Shown: positions 1 through 5,776, counted from the first letter of the stretch. The stretch: 6,685 nucleotides of DNA from JASFUX01 sp050050115 (GCA_050050115.1 JASFUX010000193.1:1-6685), one strand, 5' to 3'. Translations and numbers: made by a program. Notes: a model not told the origin generated them from the sequence alone.

Positions 1-41
1 ACCAAAACGCCCAGCGCCGCGACGGCGAGAATGACGCGCAT
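1..41 (-). CDS. 5' end of a gene for a probable exported protein (partial)
   Basis: Only the first 13 codons lie in the window; the gene runs off the left edge. The visible start reads MRVILAVAALGVL, one Arg followed by a run of hydrophobic residues, which fits the beginning of a signal peptide or a membrane anchor. The ATG (complement of 39-41) is preceded by a good ribosome binding site, GGAGGG, about 5 nt upstream. About 50-75 nt upstream of the start there are three GTTC elements in helical phase, which suggests that this gene has its own regulated promoter and is not simply the tail of the fliE operon. The function cannot be named from so few residues. Start call supported by the RBS and hydrophobic N-terminus; identity unknown. 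Confidence 0.6.
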   Translation of the reverse strand, partial: MRVILAVAALGVL

Positions 42-93
42 GACCGCCCTCCATTCCACGTCCCGCCCCGAACCTGTGAGGCCTTGTTTCGCC

Positions 94-118
94 GAACGTC
101 GATGAACGACCGCTGAAC
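94..118 (-). promoter_or_regulatory. Three phased GTTC repeats, possible response-regulator box
   Basis: Read on the minus strand, GTTCAGC, GTTCATC and GTTCGGC follow one another with 11- and 10-bp spacing (GAAC on the plus strand at 115-118, 104-107 and 94-97). Tandem half-sites one helical turn apart are the usual architecture of OmpR/PhoB-family response regulator binding sites. The array lies about 50-75 bp upstream of the start codon at 41, a suitable distance for activating that gene. The regulator is not identified; this is a pattern-based inference. Confidence 0.4.
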
Positions 119-185
119 CGGATTGGCGCGCGTCTTTCCTTCCGGCGGACGCGGACGGCGCGCGCATCGAGCATCTCAGGCGCGT

Positions 186-224
186 GCGAGCATGCCGGCG
201 AGCAGCGCGAGCATGTCCGCGAGC
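186..224. repeat. Imperfect 18-bp tandem repeat in the gene-free stretch
   Basis: GCGAGCATGCCGGCGAGC (186-203) and GCGAGCATGTCCGCGAGC (207-224) match at 16 of 18 positions with a 21-bp period. The period is a multiple of three, and the minus strand would read as a repeated hydrophobic peptide, but no usable start is present. It may be a remnant of coding sequence or a chance GC-rich repeat. Confidence 0.5.
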
Positions 225-358
225 GGGACAAGCGTCGAGGATCAGCCCTGCTTATCCGCGTCTCTACAGATACGCCGTATACTGCGAACAAGGTAGATTG
301 CGACGAGAGTGACCGCTCGCCGGCCAGCCTGCGAACGACGGCGTCGAACGCGGCGCGC

Positions 359-676
359 CTAGATCGGCATCCGCAGGATCTCTTGGTACGCCTGCACCAC
401 CTGGTCGCGCAGCGTCACCACGGTCTCGAGCGAGACCTCGGCGGCGGCGACGGCGGTGGCGACGTCGACCAGCTCGGCTTGGCCCAAGGCCGCCTGCTGG
501 GTCAGCGTTTCGGCCGAAGCAAGGCTCGACTGGGTCTGTTGCACCGCGTCGATCACCATCGCGCCGAAGTCCGGTCCGTCGGCGGTCGGCTGAGCGGGCG
601 CGGGCTGAGCGTTCTGAGCAGCCTGACGTGCGGCGTCGGCGTAGGCGCGGGCGGCGGCGAGTGCGTCGGCGGCCAT
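359..676 (-). CDS. fliE: Flagellar hook-basal body protein FliE
   Basis: FliE is a small structural protein that joins the MS ring (FliF) to the proximal rod and is needed for export of later flagellar substrates. The 105-residue product is of normal family length. An Ala/Gln/Pro-rich variable N-terminus (about 1-33) is followed by the conserved part beginning FGAMVIDAVQQTQ (about 37-49) and the diagnostic C-terminal end, with a VVTLRDQVVQAYQEILRMPI-like tail ending at the stop. The ATG has an AGGAG ribosome binding site 6 nt upstream; the flgC stop codon (TAG) forms the first part of that site, so the two genes are separated by only 9 bp and are very probably translationally linked. It is the last gene of the flgB-flgC-fliE operon. 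Identification is secure. Confidence 0.96.
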   Translation of the reverse strand: MAADALAAARAYADAARQAAQNAQPAPAQPTADGPDFGAMVIDAVQQTQSSLASAETLTQQAALGQAELVDVATAVAAAEVSLETVVTLRDQVVQAYQEILRMPI

Positions 677-685
677 CTAAAGCTC

Positions 686-1096
686 CTAGCGGCGCAGCAG
701 GTCGAGCGTGCGCGTCAGCATCGACCGGCTGCTTTCGATGACGTTGAGGTTGGCTTCATAAGCGCGCTGCGCGGCGCGCAGGTCCATCATCTCGATCAGA
801 GGATTGACGTTGGAATACTTCACATACCCCTCAGCGTCCGCAGCCGGATGACCCGGTTCGTAGCGGGAGACGAACTCGGCCGCGTCGGGAACCGTGCGGG
901 TCATCGCTACGCGCTCGACGCCGAGCGCACGGTCGAGCTCGGCTTCGAACACCGGGATGCGGCGGCGGTAGGGATCGCCCCCCTCTTCGGTGGAGGTCGA
1001 GGCGGAGTTGGCGATGTTCTCCGCGATCACCCGCATGCGCGCCGACTGGGCGTGCAGACCCGAAGCGGCTACGGACATCACGTCGTCGATCTTCAT
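686..1096 (-). CDS. flgC: Flagellar basal-body proximal rod protein FlgC
   Basis: FlgC is one of the proximal rod subunits of the flagellar basal body, exported through the flagellar type III apparatus. The 136-residue product matches the family's usual length (about 135). The N-terminal rod motif SGLHAQSARMRVIAENIANS spans residues 12-31. The conserved C-terminal half includes YEPGHPAADAEGYVKYSNVN (79-98) and PLIEMMDLRAAQRAYEANLN (99-118), and ends in a TRTLDLLRR helix that packs into the rod core. The start ATG lies 15 bp after the flgB stop codon; the purine-rich AGGAAGG about 10 nt upstream is the likely ribosome binding site. The 9-bp gap to fliE and the short gap to flgB show one transcription unit. 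No unusual residues are seen in the conserved segments. Confidence 0.97.
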   Translation of the reverse strand: MKIDDVMSVAASGLHAQSARMRVIAENIANSASTSTEEGGDPYRRRIPVFEAELDRALGVERVAMTRTVPDAAEFVSRYEPGHPAADAEGYVKYSNVNPLIEMMDLRAAQRAYEANLNVIESSRSMLTRTLDLLRR

Positions 1097-1111
1097 CCCT
1101 GCACGTCCTTC

Positions 1112-1531
1112 CTATCGATTGGGCGCCTTGCCGGCGATCCGGATCAGGCCCAGCGTCTTTTGATAAAGACCCAGCGCCGCCTCGTAGCGCATGCGCGTCT
1201 CGGCGACCTTGGCCATCTGCTCTTCGAGCACCACCGCATTGCCGTCGAGCGTCGTCTCGCTGTCGGGCGCGGCGGCGACGCGCCAGATCTCCGCGTCCGT
1301 CGTTGGCGGCGCCATGTGTCCGGGGTTCGTCCGGGCTATCACGGTGCGCCCGCGCCCGCCCGTCTGGGCCTCTCCCAGCGCCGCGGCGAAGTCGCCCTCG
1401 GCGATATCTTGAGGCGTGAAGCCCGGGGTGTCGGAGTTGGCCACGTTGACCGCAAGCACCCGCGAGCGCGCCGAATTGTAGTCGAGCGCGTCCTTCAAAG
1501 CCGAAAACACCGGTATGGCGTCAAGGCGCAT
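1112..1531 (-). CDS. flgB: Flagellar basal-body proximal rod protein FlgB
   Basis: FlgB is the proximal rod subunit next to the MS ring/FliE junction. With the ATG at 1531 the product is 139 residues, close to the family norm. The N-terminal rod motif is NVANSDTPGF (29-38), and the C-terminal half contains PDSETTLDGNAVVLEEQMAK, followed by YEAALGLYQKTLGLIRIA, all typical of FlgB. A GTG six codons upstream (1549) is in frame, but it has no ribosome binding site, whereas the ATG at 1531 is preceded by AGAAGG with about 9 nt spacing; I therefore prefer the ATG. It is the first gene of flgB-flgC-fliE. The 102-bp gap upstream holds a GTTAAC site and two inverted repeats that probably carry its promoter and control sites. 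Confidence 0.95.
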   Translation of the reverse strand: MRLDAIPVFSALKDALDYNSARSRVLAVNVANSDTPGFTPQDIAEGDFAAALGEAQTGGRGRTVIARTNPGHMAPPTTDAEIWRVAAAPDSETTLDGNAVVLEEQMAKVAETRMRYEAALGLYQKTLGLIRIAGKAPNR

Positions 1532-1557
1532 GCGAGCGGACCTTCTCACCGTTTCAC

Positions 1558-1572
1558 CGGCAAGAATTGCCG
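1558..1572. promoter_or_regulatory. Perfect inverted repeat CGGCAA-N3-TTGCCG upstream of flgB
   Basis: CGGCAAGAATTGCCG is a perfect inverted repeat with 6-bp arms and a 3-bp centre, 26 bp upstream of the preferred flgB ATG. Its position overlaps where the promoter core or early transcript of the rod operon should be, so it is a plausible operator. The CGGCAA arm loosely recalls ftr sites bound by the flagellar regulator FlbD in Caulobacter; that is from memory and unverified. No convincing sigma-54 -24/-12 pair (GG-N10-GC) was found around it. Confidence 0.4.
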
Positions 1573-1579
1573 CGTCAGG

Positions 1580-1585
1580 GTTAAC
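1580..1585. promoter_or_regulatory. GTTAAC, possible CtrA half-site upstream of flgB
   Basis: GTTAAC, reading GTTAACC on the minus strand, lies 48 bp upstream of the flgB start. CtrA of Alphaproteobacteria binds TTAA-N7-TTAA(C) or single TTAACC half-sites and controls early flagellar operons in Caulobacter-like bacteria. There is no second TTAA at the N7 distance, so only a half-site can be claimed. TTAA occurs just three times in this window, always between genes, which supports a functional role. Confidence 0.4.
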
Positions 1586-1591
1586 GCCGAG

Positions 1592-1614
1592 TTGATTCGC
1601 GGCGGGCGAATCAA
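1592..1614. terminator. Stem-loop between peptidase gene and flgB, possible terminator
   Basis: A perfect 9-bp inverted repeat, TTGATTCGC-N5-GCGAATCAA, begins 20 nt beyond the stop codon of the upstream minus-strand peptidase gene. The position fits a transcription terminator separating the peptidase from the flagellar operon. However, no T-rich tract follows the stem on the minus strand, so it is either a weak or Rho-assisted terminator, an mRNA 3'-end stabiliser, or an operator for flgB. Confidence 0.45.
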
Positions 1615-1633
1615 GACCGCGTTGACGACGCCG

Positions 1634-3604
1634 TCACCGCTCCCCGATGTGCTCGCCCAGAAACGCCTCGATCTCGGTCAGCATCTGGATGCGCGTCGGC
1701 GCGTCGGAGAGCCAGTGATCGTCGCCTCGAAGCTCGACGAAGCGGAAGTCCTTGTCGGCGCGACGCAGTCGGTTGCGCATCCGGCGGGACTGCTCGATCG
1801 GCACCACCGTGTCGTCCTCGCCGTGAATGAGCAGGATCGGGATCTGTACGTTGTCGGCGAAGTTCGCCGGAGAGATCGCGCGAATCTGGTCGGCGTCGGC
1901 CCAGCGATCGCCGATCGACTGCCGCCACCAGTCGGAGGTCATGCTTTCGCTGCCCGTCGCGGTTTCCATCTTGCGCAGCATTTCGGCAAGGTCGGACGGT
2001 CCGGCGACGGACACCGCGCATTGATAGCGGTCGGGCGTCAGCGTCGCGCCAACGAGCGCGGCATAGCCGCCATAGGACGCGCCGACGATGCAAACCCGGT
2101 CGGGATCGACGTAGCCCGCCTCGATCAGCTGAAGCACGCCGTCCTCGACATCGGTCTGCATCAAGCCGGCCCACTCGCCCCGGCCGGCGTCCTCCCAGCT
2201 GCGGCCGTAGCCGCTCGAGCCGCGAAAGTTCGGCTGGAGCACGGCGTAGCCGCGCGAGGCCAAGAACGCCGCCCACCAGTCAAAGCCGAACGTATCCCGC
2301 GCATGCGGTCCTCCGTGCACCAGCAAAGCCAGCGGCAGGTCCTCCGGCGCGTCCACGTTCGGCAACGTCAGGTAAGCCGGTATCCGGGTTCCGTCCCTGG
2401 CCGGATAGGTGATCGACAGCCGGTCCCCTTCCGGTTGCTGAGCAATCTCGGGGTAGCGCACCAGCAATCGGCTGATCGAACCGTCGCCGGCGTCGAGCAG
2501 ATAGTAGCCGCCCCCGTCGAGCCCAAGCTCGCCATAGACCAGGATGCGGGTGCGATCGGCCGACCAGGACGACAGGCGCGCGGAACCGCCCTCGAACACC
2601 GCGGCGACCTGTTCGTACGCAGCTTGCAGCGCAGGCTCGAAGAAGTACTGCTCGACGTCTTCATCGATCCAGGCGGCGCCGACAACCTCACGGGTCCAGG
2701 GATCGGTGATCGCGCCCGCGACGTCGAGGCCGTCAAGTTCGTACAGAAGGCTGCGGCTCCCGTCGGCGGGATCGATCGCGTAGAGGCTGGCGAACTCGCC
2801 GCCCGGATTGAGCTCCACGGCGGCGATGCGGCCGTCCGGCGTCAGGCCTTGAACGTCGATCGGAAGGCCGATGTCGGACACGCCTTCGAGGAGCAGCCGC
2901 GGTTCCTCGCGATCGTAGACATAGAGGCTCCACGCATTCGTGCGCTCGTCGGAGTCCAAACGCACAAAAACCTCGCCCGATTGGTCGAGCAAGTAGCCGA
3001 CCGTGTCGTCGTTCACCCCAGCCGCACCCAAAAGTCGGGCGCGCCCGGTATCAAGCTCGACGCGATAGACCTGCAGATTCTGATCGCCGCTCGGCGCTCG
3101 GCCGATCAGCCGTCCGTACCCGGGGTCGCCTTCGATCGGCGCGATCAAAGCTGCGCCCTGATCGCGCCAGCCTTCATCGTCGTCGGTGCTGAGCAGACGC
3201 GACTGGCCGCTCGCGATATTGATGACGCCGGGTCTTGCGTACTCGATTCGTCCGGGCCGACCGCGCAGGCGGACATAATTTGGCAACACGCTACTGGGAC
3301 TGTAGGCGCGGCTGAGGACCTCCGAGGCGCGCTCATTGTCAGCCCAGCCCACGCCCCTCAGCTGATCGTCCTCCGCGACCTCGACGGTGAAAGCGAATTG
3401 ACCGGCGTCGACGTCGAAGATCCCGATCTGCGACTGATCGCCGTTCGAAATCGCGAAAACGATGTGCTCCCCGTCGGGCGATATCGCCGCGGAAGATATC
3501 TGCGGCAAACGGCCAAACGCCTCGACCGGCAAGGGCTGAGCCGCGGCGTTGGAAAATGCAGCCAGCGCTGCACATACGCCTGAGAAAACAGCAATCGCCC
3601 GCAT
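1634..3604 (-). CDS. Exported S9-family (prolyl oligopeptidase-like) serine peptidase, copy A
   Basis: Predicted to cleave peptides in the periplasm or outside the cell. The 656-residue product begins with a signal peptide (charged MR, hydrophobic run, likely cut at NAAA|QP near residue 22). Residues up to about 400 resemble a beta-propeller, with ISPDGE- and LTPDGR-type blade motifs, and cap a C-terminal alpha/beta-hydrolase domain. That domain carries HGGP (430-433), nucleophile Ser510 in GASYGG, Asp598 in HGEDDTVVP and His630 in GDDHWL. All three triad residues are present, so the enzyme should be active. I chose the ATG at 3604 over an in-frame one at 3661 because it has a GGGGGA ribosome binding site 5 nt upstream, starts the signal peptide, and matches the start of the paralogue. 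It lies 101 bp downstream of the paralogue and 102 bp upstream of flgB. The exact subfamily (dipeptidyl- versus acylaminoacyl-peptidase-like) and substrate are not determined. Confidence 0.9.
   Translation of the reverse strand: MRAIAVFSGVCAALAAFSNAAAQPLPVEAFGRLPQISSAAISPDGEHIVFAISNGDQSQIGIFDVDAGQFAFTVEVAEDDQLRGVGWADNERASEVLSRAYSPSSVLPNYVRLRGRPGRIEYARPGVINIASGQSRLLSTDDDEGWRDQGAALIAPIEGDPGYGRLIGRAPSGDQNLQVYRVELDTGRARLLGAAGVNDDTVGYLLDQSGEVFVRLDSDERTNAWSLYVYDREEPRLLLEGVSDIGLPIDVQGLTPDGRIAAVELNPGGEFASLYAIDPADGSRSLLYELDGLDVAGAITDPWTREVVGAAWIDEDVEQYFFEPALQAAYEQVAAVFEGGSARLSSWSADRTRILVYGELGLDGGGYYLLDAGDGSISRLLVRYPEIAQQPEGDRLSITYPARDGTRIPAYLTLPNVDAPEDLPLALLVHGGPHARDTFGFDWWAAFLASRGYAVLQPNFRGSSGYGRSWEDAGRGEWAGLMQTDVEDGVLQLIEAGYVDPDRVCIVGASYGGYAALVGATLTPDRYQCAVSVAGPSDLAEMLRKMETATGSESMTSDWWRQSIGDRWADADQIRAISPANFADNVQIPILLIHGEDDTVVPIEQSRRMRNRLRRADKDFRFVELRGDDHWLSDAPTRIQMLTEIEAFLGEHIGER
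1642..1717 (-). repeat. 76-bp perfect direct repeat, unit 1 (3' end of peptidase A)
   Basis: This stretch is identical base for base to 3714-3789. It encodes the end of the catalytic domain from the triad His (630) to just before the final two residues. Units are 2072 bp apart in the same orientation. Identity stops sharply on both sides: the next base differs at each end. Confidence 0.95.
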
Positions 3605-3626
3605 AGCGATCCCCCAAATGTCGCTC

Positions 3627-3644
3627 CGGACGCCCGCTCGTCCG
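3627..3644 (-). promoter_or_regulatory. 5'-UTR hairpin of peptidase copy A
   Basis: CGGACG-N6-CGTCCG forms a 6-bp perfect stem with a 6-nt loop. If the promoter call at 3652-3679 is right, the hairpin begins at or within a nucleotide or two of the transcript's 5' end. The same stem, with a different loop, occurs at the same place upstream of copy B, so the stem appears conserved and could protect the mRNA or affect translation. Confidence 0.45.
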
Positions 3645-3651
3645 ACCGTAG

Positions 3652-3679
3652 TTGTTAACAACAGCCCTGGGTTGCGGCA
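3652..3679 (-). promoter_or_regulatory. Putative promoter of peptidase copy A with paired palindromes
   Basis: On the minus strand TTGCCG (-35-like) and TAACAA (-10-like) are separated by 17 bp. The first lies inside the palindrome GTTGC-C-GCAAC (3671-3681) and the second inside GTTGTTAACAAC (3651-3662). The same two elements at the same spacing occur upstream of copy B, which is the main support. The -10 match to TATAAT is poor, so an activator or a different sigma factor may be involved; the central GTTAAC is also a possible CtrA half-site. Confidence 0.45.
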
Positions 3680-3682
3680 ACC

Positions 3683-3706
3683 GCGCTACGCCTTTGCTCG
3701 CAGCGC
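3683..3706 (-). terminator. Weak stem-loop at the stop codon of peptidase copy B
   Basis: On the minus strand GCGCTGCG-N8-CGTAGCGC can pair over 8 bp with one G-U wobble, starting within the stop codon of the copy B gene. It could end or attenuate the copy B transcript before copy A, but no U tract follows, so the call is weak and read-through into copy A is quite possible. Confidence 0.25.
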
Positions 3707-5703
3707 TAGGGCGCCCCGATGTGCTCGCCCAGAAACGCCTCGATCTCGGTCAGCATCTGGATGCGCGTCGGCGCGTCGGAGAGCCAGTGGTCGTCGCCGC
3801 GAAGCTCAACGTAGCGGACGTCCTTGTCGGCGGCGCGCAGGCGGTCGCGCATGCGGCGGGAATGATCGATCGACACGACGGTGTCGTCCGTGCCGTGAAG
3901 CAGCAGGATCGGAATCTGCACATTCTCGGCGAGGCTCGCCGGCGAGATCGAGCGGATGTGATCGGCGTCCTCGCGGCGATCGCCGATCGACCGCCGCCAG
4001 AAGTCCGCCGTGCTGCTCCAGCGCCCTTCCGAGCCGGACTCCGCTCCGGCGAGCAGCTCGGCGAGGTCCGACACGCCGTTGACGCTCACCGCGCAGTCGT
4101 AGGCCTCGGGCGTGATCGTCGCGCCCGCGAGCGCGGCGTAGCCGCCATAGGAGCCGCCGATAATGCAGATCCGTTCCGGGTCGGCGATCCCGGCGCGCAC
4201 GAGCGCCTCGGCGCCGTCCTCGACGTCGGTCTGCATGAGACCGTCGCCCCACTCGCGCATGCCGGCGTTGCGCCACGCCCGTCCGTATCCGGTCGATCCG
4301 CGGTAATTGGGCTGAAGCACTGCATAGCCGCGCGAGGCGAGAAACGCAGACCACCAGTCGAAGCTGAACGTGTCGCGCGCGTGCGGTCCACCGTGCACCA
4401 GCAGGACAAGAGGCAGATCCTCCGCCTCCGCCACGTCGGGCAAGGTCAGATACGCTGGGATCCGCTCGCCGTCGCGCGCCGGATAGGTGATCGCCTGCCG
4501 CCGGCCCGCCTGCGCTTCGGCGACCTGCGGGTAGCGCATGGCCAGGCGCTGCATCGTCCCCTCGGCGGGCGTGAAGAGATAGTAGCCGCCGCCGTCGAGC
4601 CCCAGCTCCGCATACACCACAATCCGACGGCGGTCGCGCGACCAGGAGGAGAGGCTCGCCTCGCCGTCGCTGAAGACCGCCTGCGCCTGCTCGTAGGCCG
4701 TCTGCAGCGCCGGCTCGAAGAACGTCTGGTGCAGATCGTCCTCGGTCCATTGCGCGCCGAGCACGAGGCCCGTCCAGGGATCGACCAATCCGGCATCGAT
4801 GTCATAGCCCTCGGCGGAAAACAGCAGTTCCCGATCCCCCGTCGCGGGGTCGTAGGCGTAGAGGCTGTCGAAGCGGTGCGCTTGAGCGGAATGAAGCGCC
4901 GCGATGCGCCCGTCCGGCAATGCGCCTTCGACTTCGATCGGCCGGCCGACGGGAGAGACGCCTTCGGCCAGCAGCCTCGGCTCGTCGCCCTCGTAGACGT
5001 GAATGCTCCAGGCGTTGCTCCGCGCGTCCGCGTCGAGACGCAGAAGCACTTCGCCGCGCGGGTCGAGCCAGAAGCCCAAGGTGTCGTCGTTCGCTCCGCG
5101 CGTTCGGACGTAGGCGCCCCGCCCCGTCTCCAGGTTGACGCGGTAGACGCCAGGATGTCCCGAGGTGAGCTCCGGCCCCGGGCCAATGATGCGGCCATAA
5201 CCCGGGTCGCCCTCGATCGGCGCGACCAGCCTCAGGCCAAGCAGGTTGCGCCACGGGTCGCTGGTATCGATCGTGAGCGGACGGATGTCGCCGTCCTCGA
5301 CGTCGAACACCGCGACGCCCGACAGCTCGACGCGGTCCGGCGAGCCGTAGAACCGGAAGTAGTAAGGCAGCGCCTGACCGGGCGAGAAGGCGCGGCTGTA
5401 GTGCAACGCCGCAACGCCGTCCTCGGCCCAGCCGACGCCGCGAAGCTGGTCGTCGTCCCGCATGCCGGCGGAGCGGACCTGCGAGCCGTCGTTCAGATCG
5501 ATGATCTGGAAATAAGAGACGTCATCCAGCGTCATGGCGAGAATCATCAGATTCCCGTCCGGCGATATCGCGGCGTCCATCACCTGCGGCAGCCCGCCGT
5601 ACGCCTCCACCGGCGCAGGCTGCGCCCAGGCCTGGAGCGAAGCAGCGAGCGCAGCGCCGAGAGCCAATGTCGCTGAAGCAAAACGAACCGCGATCGTCCG
5701 CAT
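3706..5703 (-). CDS. Exported S9-family (prolyl oligopeptidase-like) serine peptidase, copy B
   Basis: Paralogue of the next minus-strand gene and probably also a periplasmic or secreted peptidase. The 665-residue product has a signal peptide with a likely cut at QAWA|QP near residue 27, a beta-propeller-like N-terminal region, and an alpha/beta-hydrolase domain. Key residues are HGGP (437-440), Ser518 in the classic GGSYGG, Asp607 in HGTDDTVVS and His639 in GDDHWL. The triad is complete. The usual Pro after VV in the HGxxDxxVP motif is Ser here, while copy A keeps Pro. The ATG at 5703 has an AGGGGG ribosome binding site and starts the signal peptide. Similarity to copy A is strong in the catalytic domain and clearly lower in the propeller, which suggests divergence in substrate access or specificity. 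The upstream region is shared with the divergent fliO gene. Substrate unknown. Confidence 0.9.
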   Translation of the reverse strand: MRTIAVRFASATLALGAALAASLQAWAQPAPVEAYGGLPQVMDAAISPDGNLMILAMTLDDVSYFQIIDLNDGSQVRSAGMRDDDQLRGVGWAEDGVAALHYSRAFSPGQALPYYFRFYGSPDRVELSGVAVFDVEDGDIRPLTIDTSDPWRNLLGLRLVAPIEGDPGYGRIIGPGPELTSGHPGVYRVNLETGRGAYVRTRGANDDTLGFWLDPRGEVLLRLDADARSNAWSIHVYEGDEPRLLAEGVSPVGRPIEVEGALPDGRIAALHSAQAHRFDSLYAYDPATGDRELLFSAEGYDIDAGLVDPWTGLVLGAQWTEDDLHQTFFEPALQTAYEQAQAVFSDGEASLSSWSRDRRRIVVYAELGLDGGGYYLFTPAEGTMQRLAMRYPQVAEAQAGRRQAITYPARDGERIPAYLTLPDVAEAEDLPLVLLVHGGPHARDTFSFDWWSAFLASRGYAVLQPNYRGSTGYGRAWRNAGMREWGDGLMQTDVEDGAEALVRAGIADPERICIIGGSYGGYAALAGATITPEAYDCAVSVNGVSDLAELLAGAESGSEGRWSSTADFWRRSIGDRREDADHIRSISPASLAENVQIPILLLHGTDDTVVSIDHSRRMRDRLRAADKDVRYVELRGDDHWLSDAPTRIQMLTEIEAFLGEHIGAP
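3714..3789 (-). repeat. 76-bp perfect direct repeat, unit 2 (3' end of peptidase B)
   Basis: Identical to 1642-1717 and in the same reading frame, running from the triad His (639) of copy B to just before its final two residues. Recombination between the units would remove 2072 bp and leave one intact peptidase gene with the copy B promoter and body and the copy A terminal residues. Confidence 0.95.
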
Positions 5704-5723
5704 GGCGATTCCCCCTCATCGCC

Positions 5724-5741
5724 CGGACGCCGGGCCGTCCG
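5724..5741 (-). promoter_or_regulatory. 5'-UTR hairpin of peptidase copy B
   Basis: CGGACG-N6-CGTCCG, with the same stem as upstream of copy A and a seventh pair possible (5723 with 5742). It lies just downstream of the predicted transcription start and about 20 nt before the start codon, with the ribosome binding site between. Sequence-identical stems with differing loops upstream of two diverged paralogues suggest that the structure is kept for a purpose. Confidence 0.45.
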
Positions 5742-5748
5742 GACACAA

Positions 5749-5776
5749 TTGTTAACAACACGCCTGAGTTGCGGCA
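5749..5776 (-). promoter_or_regulatory. Putative promoter of peptidase copy B with paired palindromes
   Basis: The minus strand carries TTGCCG, 17 bp, TAACAA, as upstream of copy A. The palindromes are TTGTTAACAA (5749-5758) and GTTGC-C-GCAAC (5768-5778), with their starts 19 bp apart in both copies. The distance from TTGTTAACAA to the start codon is 46 bp here and 48 bp in copy A. GTTAAC is symmetric and lies about 90 bp upstream of fliO on the other strand, so a factor such as CtrA could act on both directions. Confidence 0.45.

Larger units (their letters stand above)
42..358. other. Gene-free stretch between fliE and the left-edge gene
   Basis: I see no convincing coding region here. It holds the RBS and GTTC array of the left-edge gene at its left end, an 18-bp imperfect direct repeat in the middle (186-203 and 207-224), and a near-palindrome at 267-284 (CAG-ATACG-C-CGTAT-a-CTG). 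On the minus strand, about 20 codons ending at a TGA near 170 would read like a Leu/Ala-rich hydrophobic helix, but they lie just after an in-frame stop and have no clear start, so I do not call a gene. No U-tailed terminator is visible downstream of fliE. Confidence 0.5.

Noticed and set aside
170..240. Short Leu/Ala-rich reading frame on the minus strand
   Set aside because: Only about 20 codons between two stops, no start with a ribosome binding site; the apparent helix arises from the 21-bp GC-rich repeat.
336..346. CGACG-G-CGTCG as a fliE terminator
   Set aside because: As RNA it gives only a 4-bp stem with a 3-nt loop and no following U tract.
1532..1549. Longer FlgB starting at the GTG at 1549
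   Set aside because: No ribosome binding site precedes it, while the AGAAGG inside this extension serves the ATG at 1531.
1558..1572. Sigma-54 promoter for flgB (GGC...TTGC)
   Set aside because: The GG and GC elements are separated by 8 bp rather than the required 10, so it does not match a -24/-12 promoter; the perfect palindrome is a better description.
383..3583. Open frame of 1066 codons on the plus strand
   Set aside because: It lies antisense to fliE, flgC, flgB and peptidase A, all clearly identified. Its product is rich in Arg, His, Gly and Val without any recognisable domain, as expected of the complement of high-GC coding DNA.
3605..3661. Longer version of peptidase A starting at 3661
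   Set aside because: The extra 19 residues precede a perfectly good signal peptide, would cover the promoter and UTR hairpin, and are absent from the paralogue; the inner ATG has the strong RBS.
3652..5676. Open frame of 674 codons on the plus strand
   Set aside because: It is antisense to peptidase B throughout. Part of its product repeats a segment of the other antisense frame only because the two peptidase genes are paralogous.
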